Program-made: the position numbers and the translations under genes
Notes under the pieces: generated by a model
Database searches by the model: none
Told to the model about the DNA's origin: nothing
What the model saw: only the letters and a program-made list of their open reading frames with translations
Part shown: positions 41,857 through 51,308 of the stretch, piece by piece
Layout of the letters: each line of letters opens with the position of its first letter
Position numbering within the stretch: position 1 is the first letter of the stretch
Source: JBCDJG01 sp038748065
Lineage (GTDB): Bacteria; Pseudomonadota; Gammaproteobacteria; Pseudomonadales; Halieaceae
Reading direction: 5' to 3'
Assembly (NCBI GenBank): GCA_038748065.1
Contig: JBCDJG010000004.1
Location: forward strand, 83,933 to 147,932
DNA length: 64,000 nucleotides

Positions 41857-44076
41857 ATGGGGCCAAAGGGCAAGCCGACCGCCATGGCGGTGGCTGTGGC
41901 TGCCGCCGGGGCAGTCTATTCTGGGCAGGTGATCGCACAGGACGAATCCGCGGTGCTGGAGGAGGTGATTGTCACCGCCAGCCGTCGCAGTGAAAGCGTT
42001 CAGGACATTCCCTACAACATCACCGCCGTCACCGGCGACTTCCTGCTGAACCAGGGTGCGGACGATTTGCGCAAGCTGTCACAGTTTGTGCCCGGGCTGC
42101 AGCTGATTGATGTCGGCGCTCGCGATGTAGGTCAGGCAACACTTCGTGGTATGAACATTGGCGAACTCACTGCAGCGGAGACGCAACAGGGTGAGTCGAT
42201 TGCTCGCTACATCAATGACACGCCATTACAGATTGACTACAAGCTCTTCGATATCGATCGGGTCGAAGTTCTGCGTGGCCCACAGGGCACCCTGTACGGT
42301 CGAGGCGCGCTCGGCGGCACTATCCGTTACATTTTGAACAACCCCACGACCGATGGTATTGAGGGCCGACTGAATGGCCGGGTTTACCAGATGGAGGAAA
42401 GCGACGGAACCAGTTACCGCATGAGTGGCGTGCTGAACCTGCCCCTGAATGACACCCTCGCTCTGCGCGTCTCGGGTAGCTACCTCGACGAAGACGGCTT
42501 CGTAGATTATACGGAAGTATTGCTGGAGCCGGGCGTCAGCAACGATTCCCGCGTCGTGGATGATGTCAACACGGAAGAGACAACCTCGATCCGCGCTGCG
42601 CTCCGTTGGGAGCCCACCGATGATTTCTATGGCCAGATTAACGTGCTCTTCCAAGAGCAGAAAGCCGGTGGCCGTCAGGCAACGAACGAGGACTTCACCG
42701 GCGACGAGTTTGAGCTGCCCATGCGCTACCTGGAGCCCCGGGACGCTGAAGACACAATGGTGAATTTAGAGCTGGGCTGGAAATCCAGGTATGTAGAGCT
42801 ATTCAGTAGCACGTCCTATACCGACTTTGACGCCGAAGGCACGCGCGACGGTACAGATATCCTGTGCGAAGCGATCAACCCCTATTATTGCGAATTTCCT
42901 GAATTCTCTGCCTTCACTGTTGATGAAGATGAAACCGAAATCTTCGTTCAGGAGTTTCGCCTGCTGTCCACCGACGCGGGCCCCGAGCGCGTGGACTGGA
43001 TTGTCGGTGCATTCTATGAGGAAGAGCAGGACAAAAACCTGTTCCAGGAATTCACGCCGGGCTTCACCGATTTTATCGGCATTGACACAGGGTTCGGTGA
43101 TCTTGAGTTTGAGTTCAAGGATGATACGACCTATACCGAGCTGGCAATATTCGGTGAACTGACTGTTCATATCACCGATGCGTGGCAGGTCACCGGTGGA
43201 GCGCGCTATTTTGATCAGGAAACGGACATCGAATTTGCCTGCACTAGCGTGATTTTCGCCGGCGTTATTGAAGACTGCATTTCAGGCAAGGGCAGCATTG
43301 ACGACACCGTCTTTAAATTTAACACGTCTTATAACTTCACCGACGACATCATGCTTTACGCGACTTTCTCTGAGGGTTTTCGCCGCGGCGGTGTAAACGC
43401 TGGGCCCTTCCTGCAGTCTGACGAGCAGACCTTTGATTCTGATGCCGTTGAGAACTACGAGCTGGGCTGGCATACGACGCTGGCGGACGGCCGGCTGATT
43501 TTTAACGGCGCGATCTTCCGTATCTATTGGGATGACCTGCAGGTACCGGGCCGGTCGGAAGTAGCTGGCGTTACGATCATCCAGAATGCTAACGAGGGCG
43601 TAATCGACGGCGTTGAGCTGTCGGCGCAGGCGGCCCTCGGCGACAACCTGACCTTTAATGGCTGGATCACTTACTACGACACCGGGCTGGATGGTGATGC
43701 GCCTGAGATTGGCGGCATGGACGGTGACGCCTTCCCCGGCGTGCCGGAATTGCAGGCCAATGTGGGCCTGGATTACGTGCTACCCCTGAGCGGCGGCGAT
43801 GTCATTTTCCGTGGCAATGCCTACTACAAGGATGAAGTGGCCACCCAGCTGAATTCCGGTTTGCCCGATTACCTGGTGCTCGATGATTACTGGCTCGTGA
43901 ATGCCTCTGTCGAATATGCCTGGGATAACTGGCGCACCGTGCTGTACGCTGAGAATCTGCTGGACGAGTACTATTTTACGGGTGGCCGTGGTGGTTTCCT
44001 TTACGGTGAGCAGGGCCAGTTCAATTACACGGGTCGCCCGCGCCTGCTGGGCCTGGAGGTGAACTACGACTTCTAG
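41857..44076 (+). CDS. TonB-dependent receptor
   Basis: 739 residues from ATG 41857 (MGPKGKPTAMAVAVAAAGAVYSG), preceded by AGGGGAT; longer frames have no ribosome site. Signal peptide to about residue 28, TonB box LEEVIVTASRR, plug domain with QDIPYNITAVTGDFLLNQGADDLRKLSQFVPGLQ and VEVLRGPQGTLYGRGALGGTIRYI, then a ~22-strand barrel ending NYTGRPRLLGLEVNYDF with the C-terminal Phe. TEEVIVTASRR-type receptors of this kind import large or hydrophobic organic compounds as well as siderophores; the neighbouring catabolic genes favour an organic substrate. Convergent with the SDR gene. Confidence 0.9.
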   Translation: MGPKGKPTAMAVAVAAAGAVYSGQVIAQDESAVLEEVIVTASRRSESVQDIPYNITAVTGDFLLNQGADDLRKLSQFVPGLQLIDVGARDVGQATLRGMNIGELTAAETQQGESIARYINDTPLQIDYKLFDIDRVEVLRGPQGTLYGRGALGGTIRYILNNPTTDGIEGRLNGRVYQMEESDGTSYRMSGVLNLPLNDTLALRVSGSYLDEDGFVDYTEVLLEPGVSNDSRVVDDVNTEETTSIRAALRWEPTDDFYGQINVLFQEQKAGGRQATNEDFTGDEFELPMRYLEPRDAEDTMVNLELGWKSRYVELFSSTSYTDFDAEGTRDGTDILCEAINPYYCEFPEFSAFTVDEDETEIFVQEFRLLSTDAGPERVDWIVGAFYEEEQDKNLFQEFTPGFTDFIGIDTGFGDLEFEFKDDTTYTELAIFGELTVHITDAWQVTGGARYFDQETDIEFACTSVIFAGVIEDCISGKGSIDDTVFKFNTSYNFTDDIMLYATFSEGFRRGGVNAGPFLQSDEQTFDSDAVENYELGWHTTLADGRLIFNGAIFRIYWDDLQVPGRSEVAGVTIIQNANEGVIDGVELSAQAALGDNLTFNGWITYYDTGLDGDAPEIGGMDGDAFPGVPELQANVGLDYVLPLSGGDVIFRGNAYYKDEVATQLNSGLPDYLVLDDYWLVNASVEYAWDNWRTVLYAENLLDEYYFTGGRGGFLYGEQGQFNYTGRPRLLGLEVNYDF

Positions 44077-44118
44077 GCCTTTCAATTAGGCAACTGGCCT
44101 GGCCTGCTGAGAAAGCTT

Positions 44119-44985
44119 TCACCACCTGAAATAATCACGGCCAACCATGGCCTGCCAGGCGTCATAAAAGTCATCGCCTTGCAGGCGATTGACCCGCATC
44201 CACTCTTCCTCCCCAACGCGCTCTCGTGCGGCCATCATTTCGATCGCCTCCTCGCCCACGGGATAGCGGAACCTTGGCTTATCACTGACGATGGCCTCCT
44301 CAATGACGCGGGCGACGTCCTCGGGCATGGCGGGATTTTTGAAGCCGAATTCGAACAGGCGGCCCAGCCGCTGGATCGACGCTGCATAGGGGCTATCCGC
44401 TAAAGGTGGATCGCCCTTGCCCCACATCGGGGTAACGGTGACGCCGGGCTGCACCAGGGCTACCCGCACGTTGAACTCTGCCATCTCGATCGCCAGTGCC
44501 TCACTCATGCATTCCATCGCCCACTTGGTCGCTGAATAGTGCGCGTGGGTGCCGGCGACGATCCTGGCTGCTGACGATGTGACGGTGACGATGACACCTG
44601 CGCATGCACGGCGCATATGGGGCGCTACAGCGGCGATCATGCGCGTGGTACCGATATAGTTGGTCTCGAATAGTTCACGCACAACGTCGATCGAGACTTC
44701 CTCGACAGGCCCGCCCGCGCCGATACCACCATTGTTGACCAGTACATCGATTTGGCCCTGATCGCCGACAACTCGCTGAACCGCGGCGTCGACGCTGTCC
44801 TGGTTTGTAATGTCGAGCTGGATAATTTGAACGGGCAGGCTTTCGTCGTCGATGGCCTGGCCCAACTCCGCCACATTGCCGGGGGTGCGAACGCCGGCAT
44901 AGACAGTGTGGCCGGCTCGCCCCAGGTGTAGGGCTGTGGCCTGGCCTATGCCGGTGCTGGCTCCGGTGACGATGATGACTGACAT
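44119..44985 (-). CDS. short-chain dehydrogenase/reductase
   Basis: 288-residue classical SDR. NAD(P) motif VTGASTGIGQATALHLGRAGH (about 5-25), NNGGIGAGGPVEE, active-site S..YxxxK as TSSAARIVAGTHAHYSATKWAMECMSEALAIEM (about 137-168), PG-type VALVQPGVTVTPM. Classical NAD(P) oxidoreductase of alcohols or ketones. Together with the receptor gene and the 95-residue ORF upstream it forms a minus-strand run; its start lies 3 bp from the end of a coding-like stretch at 44989. Confidence 0.88.
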   Translation of the reverse strand: MSVIIVTGASTGIGQATALHLGRAGHTVYAGVRTPGNVAELGQAIDDESLPVQIIQLDITNQDSVDAAVQRVVGDQGQIDVLVNNGGIGAGGPVEEVSIDVVRELFETNYIGTTRMIAAVAPHMRRACAGVIVTVTSSAARIVAGTHAHYSATKWAMECMSEALAIEMAEFNVRVALVQPGVTVTPMWGKGDPPLADSPYAASIQRLGRLFEFGFKNPAMPEDVARVIEEAIVSDKPRFRYPVGEEAIEMMAARERVGEEEWMRVNRLQGDDFYDAWQAMVGRDYFRW

Positions 44986-44988
44986 GCT

Positions 44989-45124
44989 TCAGTTCTCCTT
45001 CCAACGCATACGAACCGTACAGGCGGTTTCTGGCAAGTGTGGCTCAAAGGTCATTTTCAGTCCGCCGCCTTCGCCTTTGAACAAGGCCTCGAAGGGTGCC
45101 TTACAAATGTAGAGGCAGCCCTCC
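44989..45124 (-). pseudogene. coding-like fragment in a shifted frame upstream of the SDR gene
   Basis: Minus strand, ending in TGA at 44989-44991: the frame reads VEEGCLYICKAPFEALFKGE, then GGGLKMTFEPHLPETACTVR, then MRWKEN-stop. It has ordinary protein-like composition but no start codon and lies one base out of frame with the 95-residue gene at 45125-45412, whose stop sits at the joint. It may be the lost C-terminal part of that gene. I do not recognise a family. Confidence 0.35.
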
Positions 45125-45412
45125 TCAACGCTTGCGCCACTTCTGTCGTGGCGAGTCGCGCCAGCGGATCGTTTCCCGACGGGACTTGATGGCGGCGTAA
45201 TCGCGATCTACCTGCGCCGGATCACCTGACAGTCGCAGCACAGGCAGAAAGGTGTGGGACACGATCGGCATGGCTCTTTTCACCAGCATTTTGTTGGACA
45301 TCCACATGTCGATCCACGCTTGCGGGCACCAGTTGTAGTACCAGCCGCCCCGCAGCGGGTGAGTGACTCGCCCCGTGCTGCTGCTCGATGAGATGATGTC
45401 AGGTGATGTCAT
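45125..45412 (-). CDS. hypothetical protein (95 residues), possibly truncated by a frameshift
   Basis: ATG at 45412 overlaps the stop of the TonB receptor gene (coupled translation). Sequence: Ser-rich start, then GGWYYNWCPQAWIDMWMSNKMLVKRAMPIVSHTF and LSGDPAQVDRDYAAIKSRRETIRWRDSPRQKWRKR. No signal peptide or span is evident and no family is recognised. The last ~20 residues are strongly basic, and a protein-like stretch continues in the next frame (44989-45124), so the original protein may have been ~140 residues. Confidence 0.5.
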   Translation of the reverse strand: MTSPDIISSSSSTGRVTHPLRGGWYYNWCPQAWIDMWMSNKMLVKRAMPIVSHTFLPVLRLSGDPAQVDRDYAAIKSRRETIRWRDSPRQKWRKR

Positions 45413-47796
45413 CAGTCGTGAAAGTAACGCAGCGTCAGTCCGTAGGTTGCCTCGGGTGCGGTCACGCCGGCGTAGCCACCGAGGGTCGGAATGTCGATAC
45501 CGAAGCTGTAGTACTCTTCATCCAGCATGTTGCGGCCCCAGAGCGCGGCCTCCCAGCTGCGCTCTTCGTTACTGAGCGTGAAGCGGAGGTTCACCAGGTC
45601 TACCTCTCCGTTCATGAGATTCTCATCAAGATCCTGATCGAGGAAATACTCGTCGATGTAGGTATGCTCAAGCCGCAGCGTTGCCTGGAGGCGATCGCCG
45701 ATAACCGTATCCCAGGAGAGATAGGAACTCACTGTCCACTCGGGGGCGTTGTCCAGCGGCTCACCGGCGAGATCCTGAATGCAAATGCCGGACTGTCCTG
45801 GCGAGCCGCCCTGCGCGCCCTCCACGACATAGTATTGCTCGAAGGTCTGGGCGACGGTGCACTGGCCATTATCGAACTCGTCGTACTCGGCCTTGTTGTA
45901 GCCGATAGCGGAGCCAAAGGTCAGACCTTCGGCGATCAGGTAGGTCAGCTCGATCTCGGTGCCATAGCTCTCCATGGTGCCGGCGTTGGTGACACGCAGG
46001 CTGGAGCCGTCAAAGGTCTGGGACTGGAAGTCGTCGTATTCGACAAAAAAGAAGGTGCCATTAAGCTGCAGGCGTCGATCCATAAACATGCCTTTCCAGC
46101 CAATTTCGTAGTTCGTCGCTATCTCCTCGTCGAACTCGCCATTGGAGCTACTGATTTCGCGCCGCTGGTTGTAACCGCCTGACTTGAAACCGCGGCTGAC
46201 CAGGCCGTAGACCATGAGGTCCTCATCGATGAAGTAGCGCAGGCTCAAGGTAGGGGACAAATCGGAATCGCTGCGCTCATCGTCATAGAAGACATCTGGG
46301 CCTGCCACGGGCGGTATGTCGATAAAAAAACTTGGCGCGGTAATTTGTGAACCTTCACGTTCTTTCTTTTCATAGGTGTAGCGCAGGCCGAGCGTGGCGC
46401 TTAGCCGCTCATTGATATTCCAGGTGGCGTTGCCAAAGGCGGCGTAGCTGGTTGTCGTATAGAGATTCGTATCGGTGTTGAGCGCACCGTCGGGGAAGAA
46501 GATGCTCAGGCCCAAGGCTTCTGTGAGCGGTGGGCCCATCTGGAAGGTGCCGATGGAGTCAAACTCGGAATAGTAGGCGTAGAGCCCGCCGATCCAGTCG
46601 ATGGTTTCGCCGCCGGGTGACGTGATGCGCAGCTCGCTTGAGTACTGGTCGAGTTCGACATCGGCGGAACTGCGGTTGCTGTTGTAGGCGGTGAAGTCGC
46701 CATCAAACTGGCTGTCAGAGCTGTAAGTTCGCCAGGCGTTAATGAAGGCTACGCTGTGTTCGTTGCTCAGATCCTTGTTCCACTCTACGGCGATGCCGCC
46801 AAACTCAACTTCGTTCGTCACCGTGCCATCAAACCAGTAATCATCTCTAAAAGGCTCCGCGACTGGGGGTGAAAAGCCCTGGCTGTCTTCGAAGGCCGTG
46901 TACTGAAGTATGTACTGGCCGCGATCATTGAGGCCCAGTGCCTCCTGGAGCTGGGCGGAGGGCACGTTGGTGATGGGCGAGTTCAGCGTCGACAAGCCGT
47001 CGTAGTCCATAACGGCGAGGGCGCAGCAGTCGGTGTCCTCCTGCGTGTAGTCCACGGTGACCAGCAACTCTCCCCAGTTGCGCTCGCCGCTGTTACCGTC
47101 GAACAGAATGCGGGAGCGCAGTCCCCACTTTCCTGCATCGTTTACACCATCACCGGTAAGAGTGTTTTCATGGCGGTGCTCGCCGTCTACGACGAAGCCT
47201 GCAAGGCGCATGGCATGGCCGCTGTCGCCGAAGGGAATGTTGACTGAGCCACGCAGTTCCGCCTGTTCCTCAGAGTCGTAGGTGGCTTCGATAAATGACT
47301 CGTAAAAGCTGGTGGGCGTTCTTGTTGTCACAGTGATGGCGCCGGCCGCGGTGTTTTTGCCATAGAGCGTGCCCTGCGGGCCGCGCAGGATTTCAACCCG
47401 TTCAACGTCGATCAGGTCGGAGACGCTCATGCCCGCGCGGCCCTGGTATACGCTATCAATGAATACGCCGACGGAGGGATCAATGCCGGAGTTCGTGCCA
47501 ACGGAACCAATACCCCGAATGCGAATCGAGGTGCCCCGGCTATCCGTGCCGGGTGTGATGGTGAGATTCGGCGTGTACTGTTCCAGCGCCTGAATATTAT
47601 TGACGCCAACGTCCTGGATGAAATCGTTACCGAAGGCCGATACTGACATCGCCACCTCCTGCAGGTTTTCCACTCGCCGCGTGGCGGTGACAATCACTTC
47701 CTCCAGAATCAGCGGCTCTGCTGCAGCTGAAATCTGCGAGGCGGGGAATGCGGTGGCCAACGCCAGGACGGCAGGCAGCGGGAGTCTGAGGCCCAT
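45412..47796 (-). CDS. TonB-dependent receptor
   Basis: 794 residues from ATG 47796 (MGLRLPLPAVLALATAFPASQISAAA); GGTGAT precedes it by about 4 bases. TonB box LEEVIVTATRRVENLQEVAMSVSAF, plug VERVEILRGPQGTLYGKNTAAGAITVTT, barrel ending in GVTAPEATYGLTLRYFHD. It is a CirA-type receptor; the C-terminal is Asp rather than the usual Phe. Divergent from the carotenoid-cleavage oxygenase gene, with an inverted repeat between them, suggesting joint control; the two may deliver and cut the same substrate. Confidence 0.9.
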   Translation of the reverse strand: MGLRLPLPAVLALATAFPASQISAAAEPLILEEVIVTATRRVENLQEVAMSVSAFGNDFIQDVGVNNIQALEQYTPNLTITPGTDSRGTSIRIRGIGSVGTNSGIDPSVGVFIDSVYQGRAGMSVSDLIDVERVEILRGPQGTLYGKNTAAGAITVTTRTPTSFYESFIEATYDSEEQAELRGSVNIPFGDSGHAMRLAGFVVDGEHRHENTLTGDGVNDAGKWGLRSRILFDGNSGERNWGELLVTVDYTQEDTDCCALAVMDYDGLSTLNSPITNVPSAQLQEALGLNDRGQYILQYTAFEDSQGFSPPVAEPFRDDYWFDGTVTNEVEFGGIAVEWNKDLSNEHSVAFINAWRTYSSDSQFDGDFTAYNSNRSSADVELDQYSSELRITSPGGETIDWIGGLYAYYSEFDSIGTFQMGPPLTEALGLSIFFPDGALNTDTNLYTTTSYAAFGNATWNINERLSATLGLRYTYEKKEREGSQITAPSFFIDIPPVAGPDVFYDDERSDSDLSPTLSLRYFIDEDLMVYGLVSRGFKSGGYNQRREISSSNGEFDEEIATNYEIGWKGMFMDRRLQLNGTFFFVEYDDFQSQTFDGSSLRVTNAGTMESYGTEIELTYLIAEGLTFGSAIGYNKAEYDEFDNGQCTVAQTFEQYYVVEGAQGGSPGQSGICIQDLAGEPLDNAPEWTVSSYLSWDTVIGDRLQATLRLEHTYIDEYFLDQDLDENLMNGEVDLVNLRFTLSNEERSWEAALWGRNMLDEEYYSFGIDIPTLGGYAGVTAPEATYGLTLRYFHD

Positions 47797-47851
47797 GAAT
47801 ATCACCGGTGCAAGCTTGTTTTGATTATGGGCAAAACCTTAACAAAACCCG

Positions 47852-47880
47852 GTCAATCAAACAAACAGAATTGACTGTTT
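47852..47880. promoter_or_regulatory. overlapping dyads between the second TonB receptor and the carotenoid-oxygenase gene
   Basis: GTCAAT-N12-ATTGAC (47852-47857 with 47870-47875) overlaps AAACAG-AATTGA-CTGTTT (47863-47880). AT-rich, placed between divergent genes, about 56-75 bp from each start. Operator-like; regulator unknown. Confidence 0.4.
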
Positions 47881-47953
47881 TTTTATTTGAGCTTAAAGGG
47901 GCGGGGTGCTACTGTTCTGAGCCCGTCCCGGCAGAACAGTAATAGGAGCGCGT

Positions 47954-49384
47954 ATGGCTGAGCCCATGTCAGCGACCAACCCTTTTCTGAATTTCCCCTA
48001 TGGCCCGATTCAGATGGAGTGCGAGGCCCGAGACCTGGTCGTTGAAGGCGAGGTCCCCGCGGAGCTCAAAGGCTCTTTTTATCGCGCAGGGCCAAACCAG
48101 CGCTTCAAGCCGCGTGGCGAATACCACCTCTTTCAAGGCGACGGTATGGTTCACGCCTTTCATATCCAGAACGGTCAGGTCGATTACCGCAACCGCTGGG
48201 TGAGAACGGCCAAGTGGAAGCTGGAAGACCGGGCAGGGCGCTCCTTGATCAATCCCATGAACCCCTTCGACTGTGACCCGGACTATTCAGATTTTGTCTT
48301 CACTGACAAGGATGGCACGGCGAATACCGCGATGATCTATCATGGTGGCCGTTTGCTGGTGATGGAAGAGGGTCATCCACCCTTCGAAATCGACCCGGTG
48401 ACGCTGGAGTCCATTGGTTCCTGGAATTTTCGCGGCAAACTGCAAACAGCGATGACCGCCCACCCAAAGGTGGATGCCAGCTCCGGAGAGATGGTGTTCT
48501 TTGCCTATATGGCCACGGGACCCTTCGCGGCCGACCTTGCGCTACACAAGGTTGACGCTGCCGGCATCCTGACTGAAAGCCACATCATTCCGATTCCCTA
48601 TGCCGCTATGGTGCACGACTTCATCATCACCGAAAACTATATTGTTTTCCCGATCATGCCGATCACCGGCAGCCTGGAACGGGCAATGGAAGCCGGACCA
48701 CCCTTTGCCTGGGAGCCCGACAAAGGCGCTTACTGTGGCGTGCTGCCGCGACACGGCGGAACCGCAGAGGACGTTCGCTGGCTGCCCATGGACGTGCGCT
48801 TTGCTTTTCACTTCATGAACGGTTTCGACGAAAACGGCCTCATCACAATAGATGCCTGCGAGTTCCCCCACGCGCCGCTGTTCCCCACTGCGGACGGGCA
48901 AACCAGTGCTAAGGCTGTCGCGCACCTCAGTCGCTGGCGTATTGATATGAACCAGGCGGAGCCGCGGGTTGAGTCCAACCGCCTGGACGAGTTCGAGTCA
49001 GAGTTTCCGCAGTGCGATCCGCGCTATCAGTCGCGCGCATATCGCCATGGCTGGTATGCGTCTACGGATGGACAGGTGAAGGCGGCGATCGTTGAAAACG
49101 AAAATGTGTATAACACCCTGGGCCATTGGGACCACAGCACGGGCGAGGTGGAGCGCTACTGTTGTGGGAAGGCTCAGGTATCGGAGCCGATTTTTGTGCC
49201 GCGAGGGCCCGACGCGCTTGAGGGTGATGGCTTCCTGCTATCGGTTGCCACCAGTTTCGAGACGCGCTGCAGTAGCCTGCTGATATTTGACGCGCAGAAG
49301 CTGCCAGACGGGCCAATCGCCCGCGTACATCTGAACCACTACATCCCCGTGGGCTTTCATGGAACGTGGCGTCAGAGCCGGTAG
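47954..49384 (+). CDS. carotenoid oxygenase family dioxygenase (RPE65/lignostilbene type)
   Basis: 476 residues; a nonheme-iron enzyme that cleaves a C=C bond in apocarotenoids or stilbenoids. The four iron-binding His lie in TAHPKVD (about 170), AMVHDFIIT (about 221), FAFHFMNGF (about 286) and GFHGTW (about 469), in correct order and spacing. Other blocks: FYRAGPNQRFKPRGEYHLFQGDGMVHAF, and EPIFVPRGPDALEGDGFLLSVA. Start ATG 47954 has AGGAG 8-12 bp upstream. Whether carotenoid- or lignostilbene-type cannot be read. Cytoplasmic, no signal peptide. Confidence 0.9.
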   Translation: MAEPMSATNPFLNFPYGPIQMECEARDLVVEGEVPAELKGSFYRAGPNQRFKPRGEYHLFQGDGMVHAFHIQNGQVDYRNRWVRTAKWKLEDRAGRSLINPMNPFDCDPDYSDFVFTDKDGTANTAMIYHGGRLLVMEEGHPPFEIDPVTLESIGSWNFRGKLQTAMTAHPKVDASSGEMVFFAYMATGPFAADLALHKVDAAGILTESHIIPIPYAAMVHDFIITENYIVFPIMPITGSLERAMEAGPPFAWEPDKGAYCGVLPRHGGTAEDVRWLPMDVRFAFHFMNGFDENGLITIDACEFPHAPLFPTADGQTSAKAVAHLSRWRIDMNQAEPRVESNRLDEFESEFPQCDPRYQSRAYRHGWYASTDGQVKAAIVENENVYNTLGHWDHSTGEVERYCCGKAQVSEPIFVPRGPDALEGDGFLLSVATSFETRCSSLLIFDAQKLPDGPIARVHLNHYIPVGFHGTWRQSR

Positions 49385-49403
49385 TTTGATACGACCGGCA
49401 TCC

Positions 49404-51308
49404 TTACTGCACCGGCACGCTAATGTGCGACGGATACTGTGCTGAGAAGTGGATGGTATTGCGGGCTACGCGGGCTGTTACTTCATCGTAATTGTTGCCG
49501 CCGGTGTTGAGATTGCGGCCGTAGCGGGGGAAATTACTGCTCGATATCTCGACGCGAAGCCGCTGGCCCGGCAGGAAGCGATTGCTGGTTGCAATGGGCC
49601 CCACTGACACCGGGTAAACCTGTCCCGGCGCCATGAATTCTGGCTTGTCGTAGCCGTTCCGGTAGCGCATTCTCTGAATACTGTCGTCGAGGTTATAGGC
49701 AGTGCCGTCCTCTTCGACGACCACTAGTTTGATCGTAATGTCTGTATCTGGTGCGTCGGAGGAAACGTAGAGTTCGGCCTCGATGTGCCCGGTCACGTCG
49801 AGGGCTTCTGTGAAGGGCGCTGATGTAAAGCTCAGCACATCGTCCCGGGCCGTGACTTCACCTTGATCGAAAGCGCCCGCCTTGAGGTCACCGAAGCAGC
49901 AGATGCTGCCCCCCGCAGAGGGCGCGGGGTCCAGGGGGTCGTAGCTGAATGACAAGGTGCCAGCGGCCTCGGGAGCGCTGTCGCCCAGCGAGCCCGCCTT
50001 GTTAGTCCCGCCATCGGTACTGGCGTGGCCAAGATAAAATTTGCGCAAGCTGGATGATTCACCCGGCCACTGATCGGTGTAGCGCCACTCGTTGATGCCC
50101 ATGTGGTAGAAGGCGTTGCGCGGCCGATCGAGCACGCCCGTGTCTTTACCTTTCAGCCAATAGTCGAACCAGTCGATGAACAAGCCGAGATAGTCGAAGC
50201 GCGCGTCGCCCATCGGGCGCTCGCCCGCGTAGGTTTCTGCGCTTTCTTTGCCCTGGCGGCAGTGCTCGAGCGGGCCAATCACCATGAATTGATTGTCGCG
50301 GGCCTCGCTGGTTTTGGCATTGCTGCGCTGATGTTCAACATAGGCGATGTTGTAGGCCGTTGCGATGTCATACCAGGAGAGCACCCAAAGTGCCGGGGTG
50401 CCAAACTGATCGCCCTCTCGAACATAGTTTCCCGTTTGCCACTTTGGATCACCGGGCGTGCGCTGGATAAGCTCGTCAAAGTCTGAAGGCAAGCCATTTA
50501 CATTCTTGAGTAGGTCCATCAAAGGTAGGTGTTCGACCGCTTCGACAAAATCAACTTTTGCCAGAGACGGTGTCGTTGAATAAGCCATCTCGTAGAGCTG
50601 CCGCTCTTCCAGCGTGAGGCCCTGCGGCATATTGGGCTTCAAGCTTGTGCCCAGAATGTAATACCAGGGGAACCAGGGACCCTGCCATACGCCGCCGCGG
50701 TAGAAGTTGCCCTGCTCCTGATAGGGTCCGACATCGCCGATGCCTGCGCCCGGTGCCATGGGTATCATGGCGGCGTGCGCGGGGTGGTCGGCCACAGAGA
50801 GTCCTAGCTGATGCTCTGCGCTGGAGGAACAGCCAAAGGTGCCCACTTTTCCGTTGGACCACGGCTGCTTCGCAATCCAGTCCACGGTGTCGTAGCCATC
50901 CTCGAAGGCGCCTGCCAGAAATGTATATTCACCCTCCGAGTAATGGCGCCCGCGCTCATGACTGAACATGACGGCATAGCCCGACTTTAGAAGCTCTGCG
51001 TAAACCACGGAGCCGACGCCGATTTCTTTGCTGAACTCATAGGGTGTGCGAACCAGCACCGTGGGGAGATCGTTTCGATCGCCGTCGGGGAAATAGATAT
51101 CGGCGTTCAGGCTCACCCCGTCTCGCATTGGAATGCGTAGCTGCCTTAGGTGTTCCACCGTTTTCATATAGGCGCCGGCGTCCTCTATGCTGTGTCCGTA
51201 GCGCTGTGGTCTATCGGCTGGGCTAACAGAATCGGCGTGGGCTGCCAGCCAGAACACACAAAAGGCAATTAGGGCCAGGCAATGACGGATCAAGGCGACT
51301 TTCTCCAT
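49404..51308 (-). CDS. CocE/NonD family hydrolase
   Basis: 634 residues. Signal peptide MEKVALIRHCLALIAFCVFW then LAAHA (cut near 25), so exported. X-Pro dipeptidyl-peptidase/cocaine-esterase layout: MRDGVSLNADIYFPDGDRNDLPTVLVRTPYEF, catalytic Ser in GTFGCSSSAEHQLGLSVAD (about residue 160), a helical cap, acid and His near ALWVLSWYDIA and FMVIGPLEHCRQG, and a C-terminal jelly roll (LSFTSAPFTEALDVTGHIEAELYVSSDAPDTDITIKLVVV). Family hydrolyses esters, amides or dipeptides. The GxSxG-like motif reads GCSSS, a divergence. It starts within the end of the upstream related gene. Confidence 0.87.
   Translation of the reverse strand: MEKVALIRHCLALIAFCVFWLAAHADSVSPADRPQRYGHSIEDAGAYMKTVEHLRQLRIPMRDGVSLNADIYFPDGDRNDLPTVLVRTPYEFSKEIGVGSVVYAELLKSGYAVMFSHERGRHYSEGEYTFLAGAFEDGYDTVDWIAKQPWSNGKVGTFGCSSSAEHQLGLSVADHPAHAAMIPMAPGAGIGDVGPYQEQGNFYRGGVWQGPWFPWYYILGTSLKPNMPQGLTLEERQLYEMAYSTTPSLAKVDFVEAVEHLPLMDLLKNVNGLPSDFDELIQRTPGDPKWQTGNYVREGDQFGTPALWVLSWYDIATAYNIAYVEHQRSNAKTSEARDNQFMVIGPLEHCRQGKESAETYAGERPMGDARFDYLGLFIDWFDYWLKGKDTGVLDRPRNAFYHMGINEWRYTDQWPGESSSLRKFYLGHASTDGGTNKAGSLGDSAPEAAGTLSFSYDPLDPAPSAGGSICCFGDLKAGAFDQGEVTARDDVLSFTSAPFTEALDVTGHIEAELYVSSDAPDTDITIKLVVVEEDGTAYNLDDSIQRMRYRNGYDKPEFMAPGQVYPVSVGPIATSNRFLPGQRLRVEISSSNFPRYGRNLNTGGNNYDEVTARVARNTIHFSAQYPSHISVPVQ

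Noticed and set aside
45403..46182. 259-residue plus-strand frame opposite the second TonB receptor
   Set aside because: Antisense frame of a clear receptor gene, no start site or recognisable domain.
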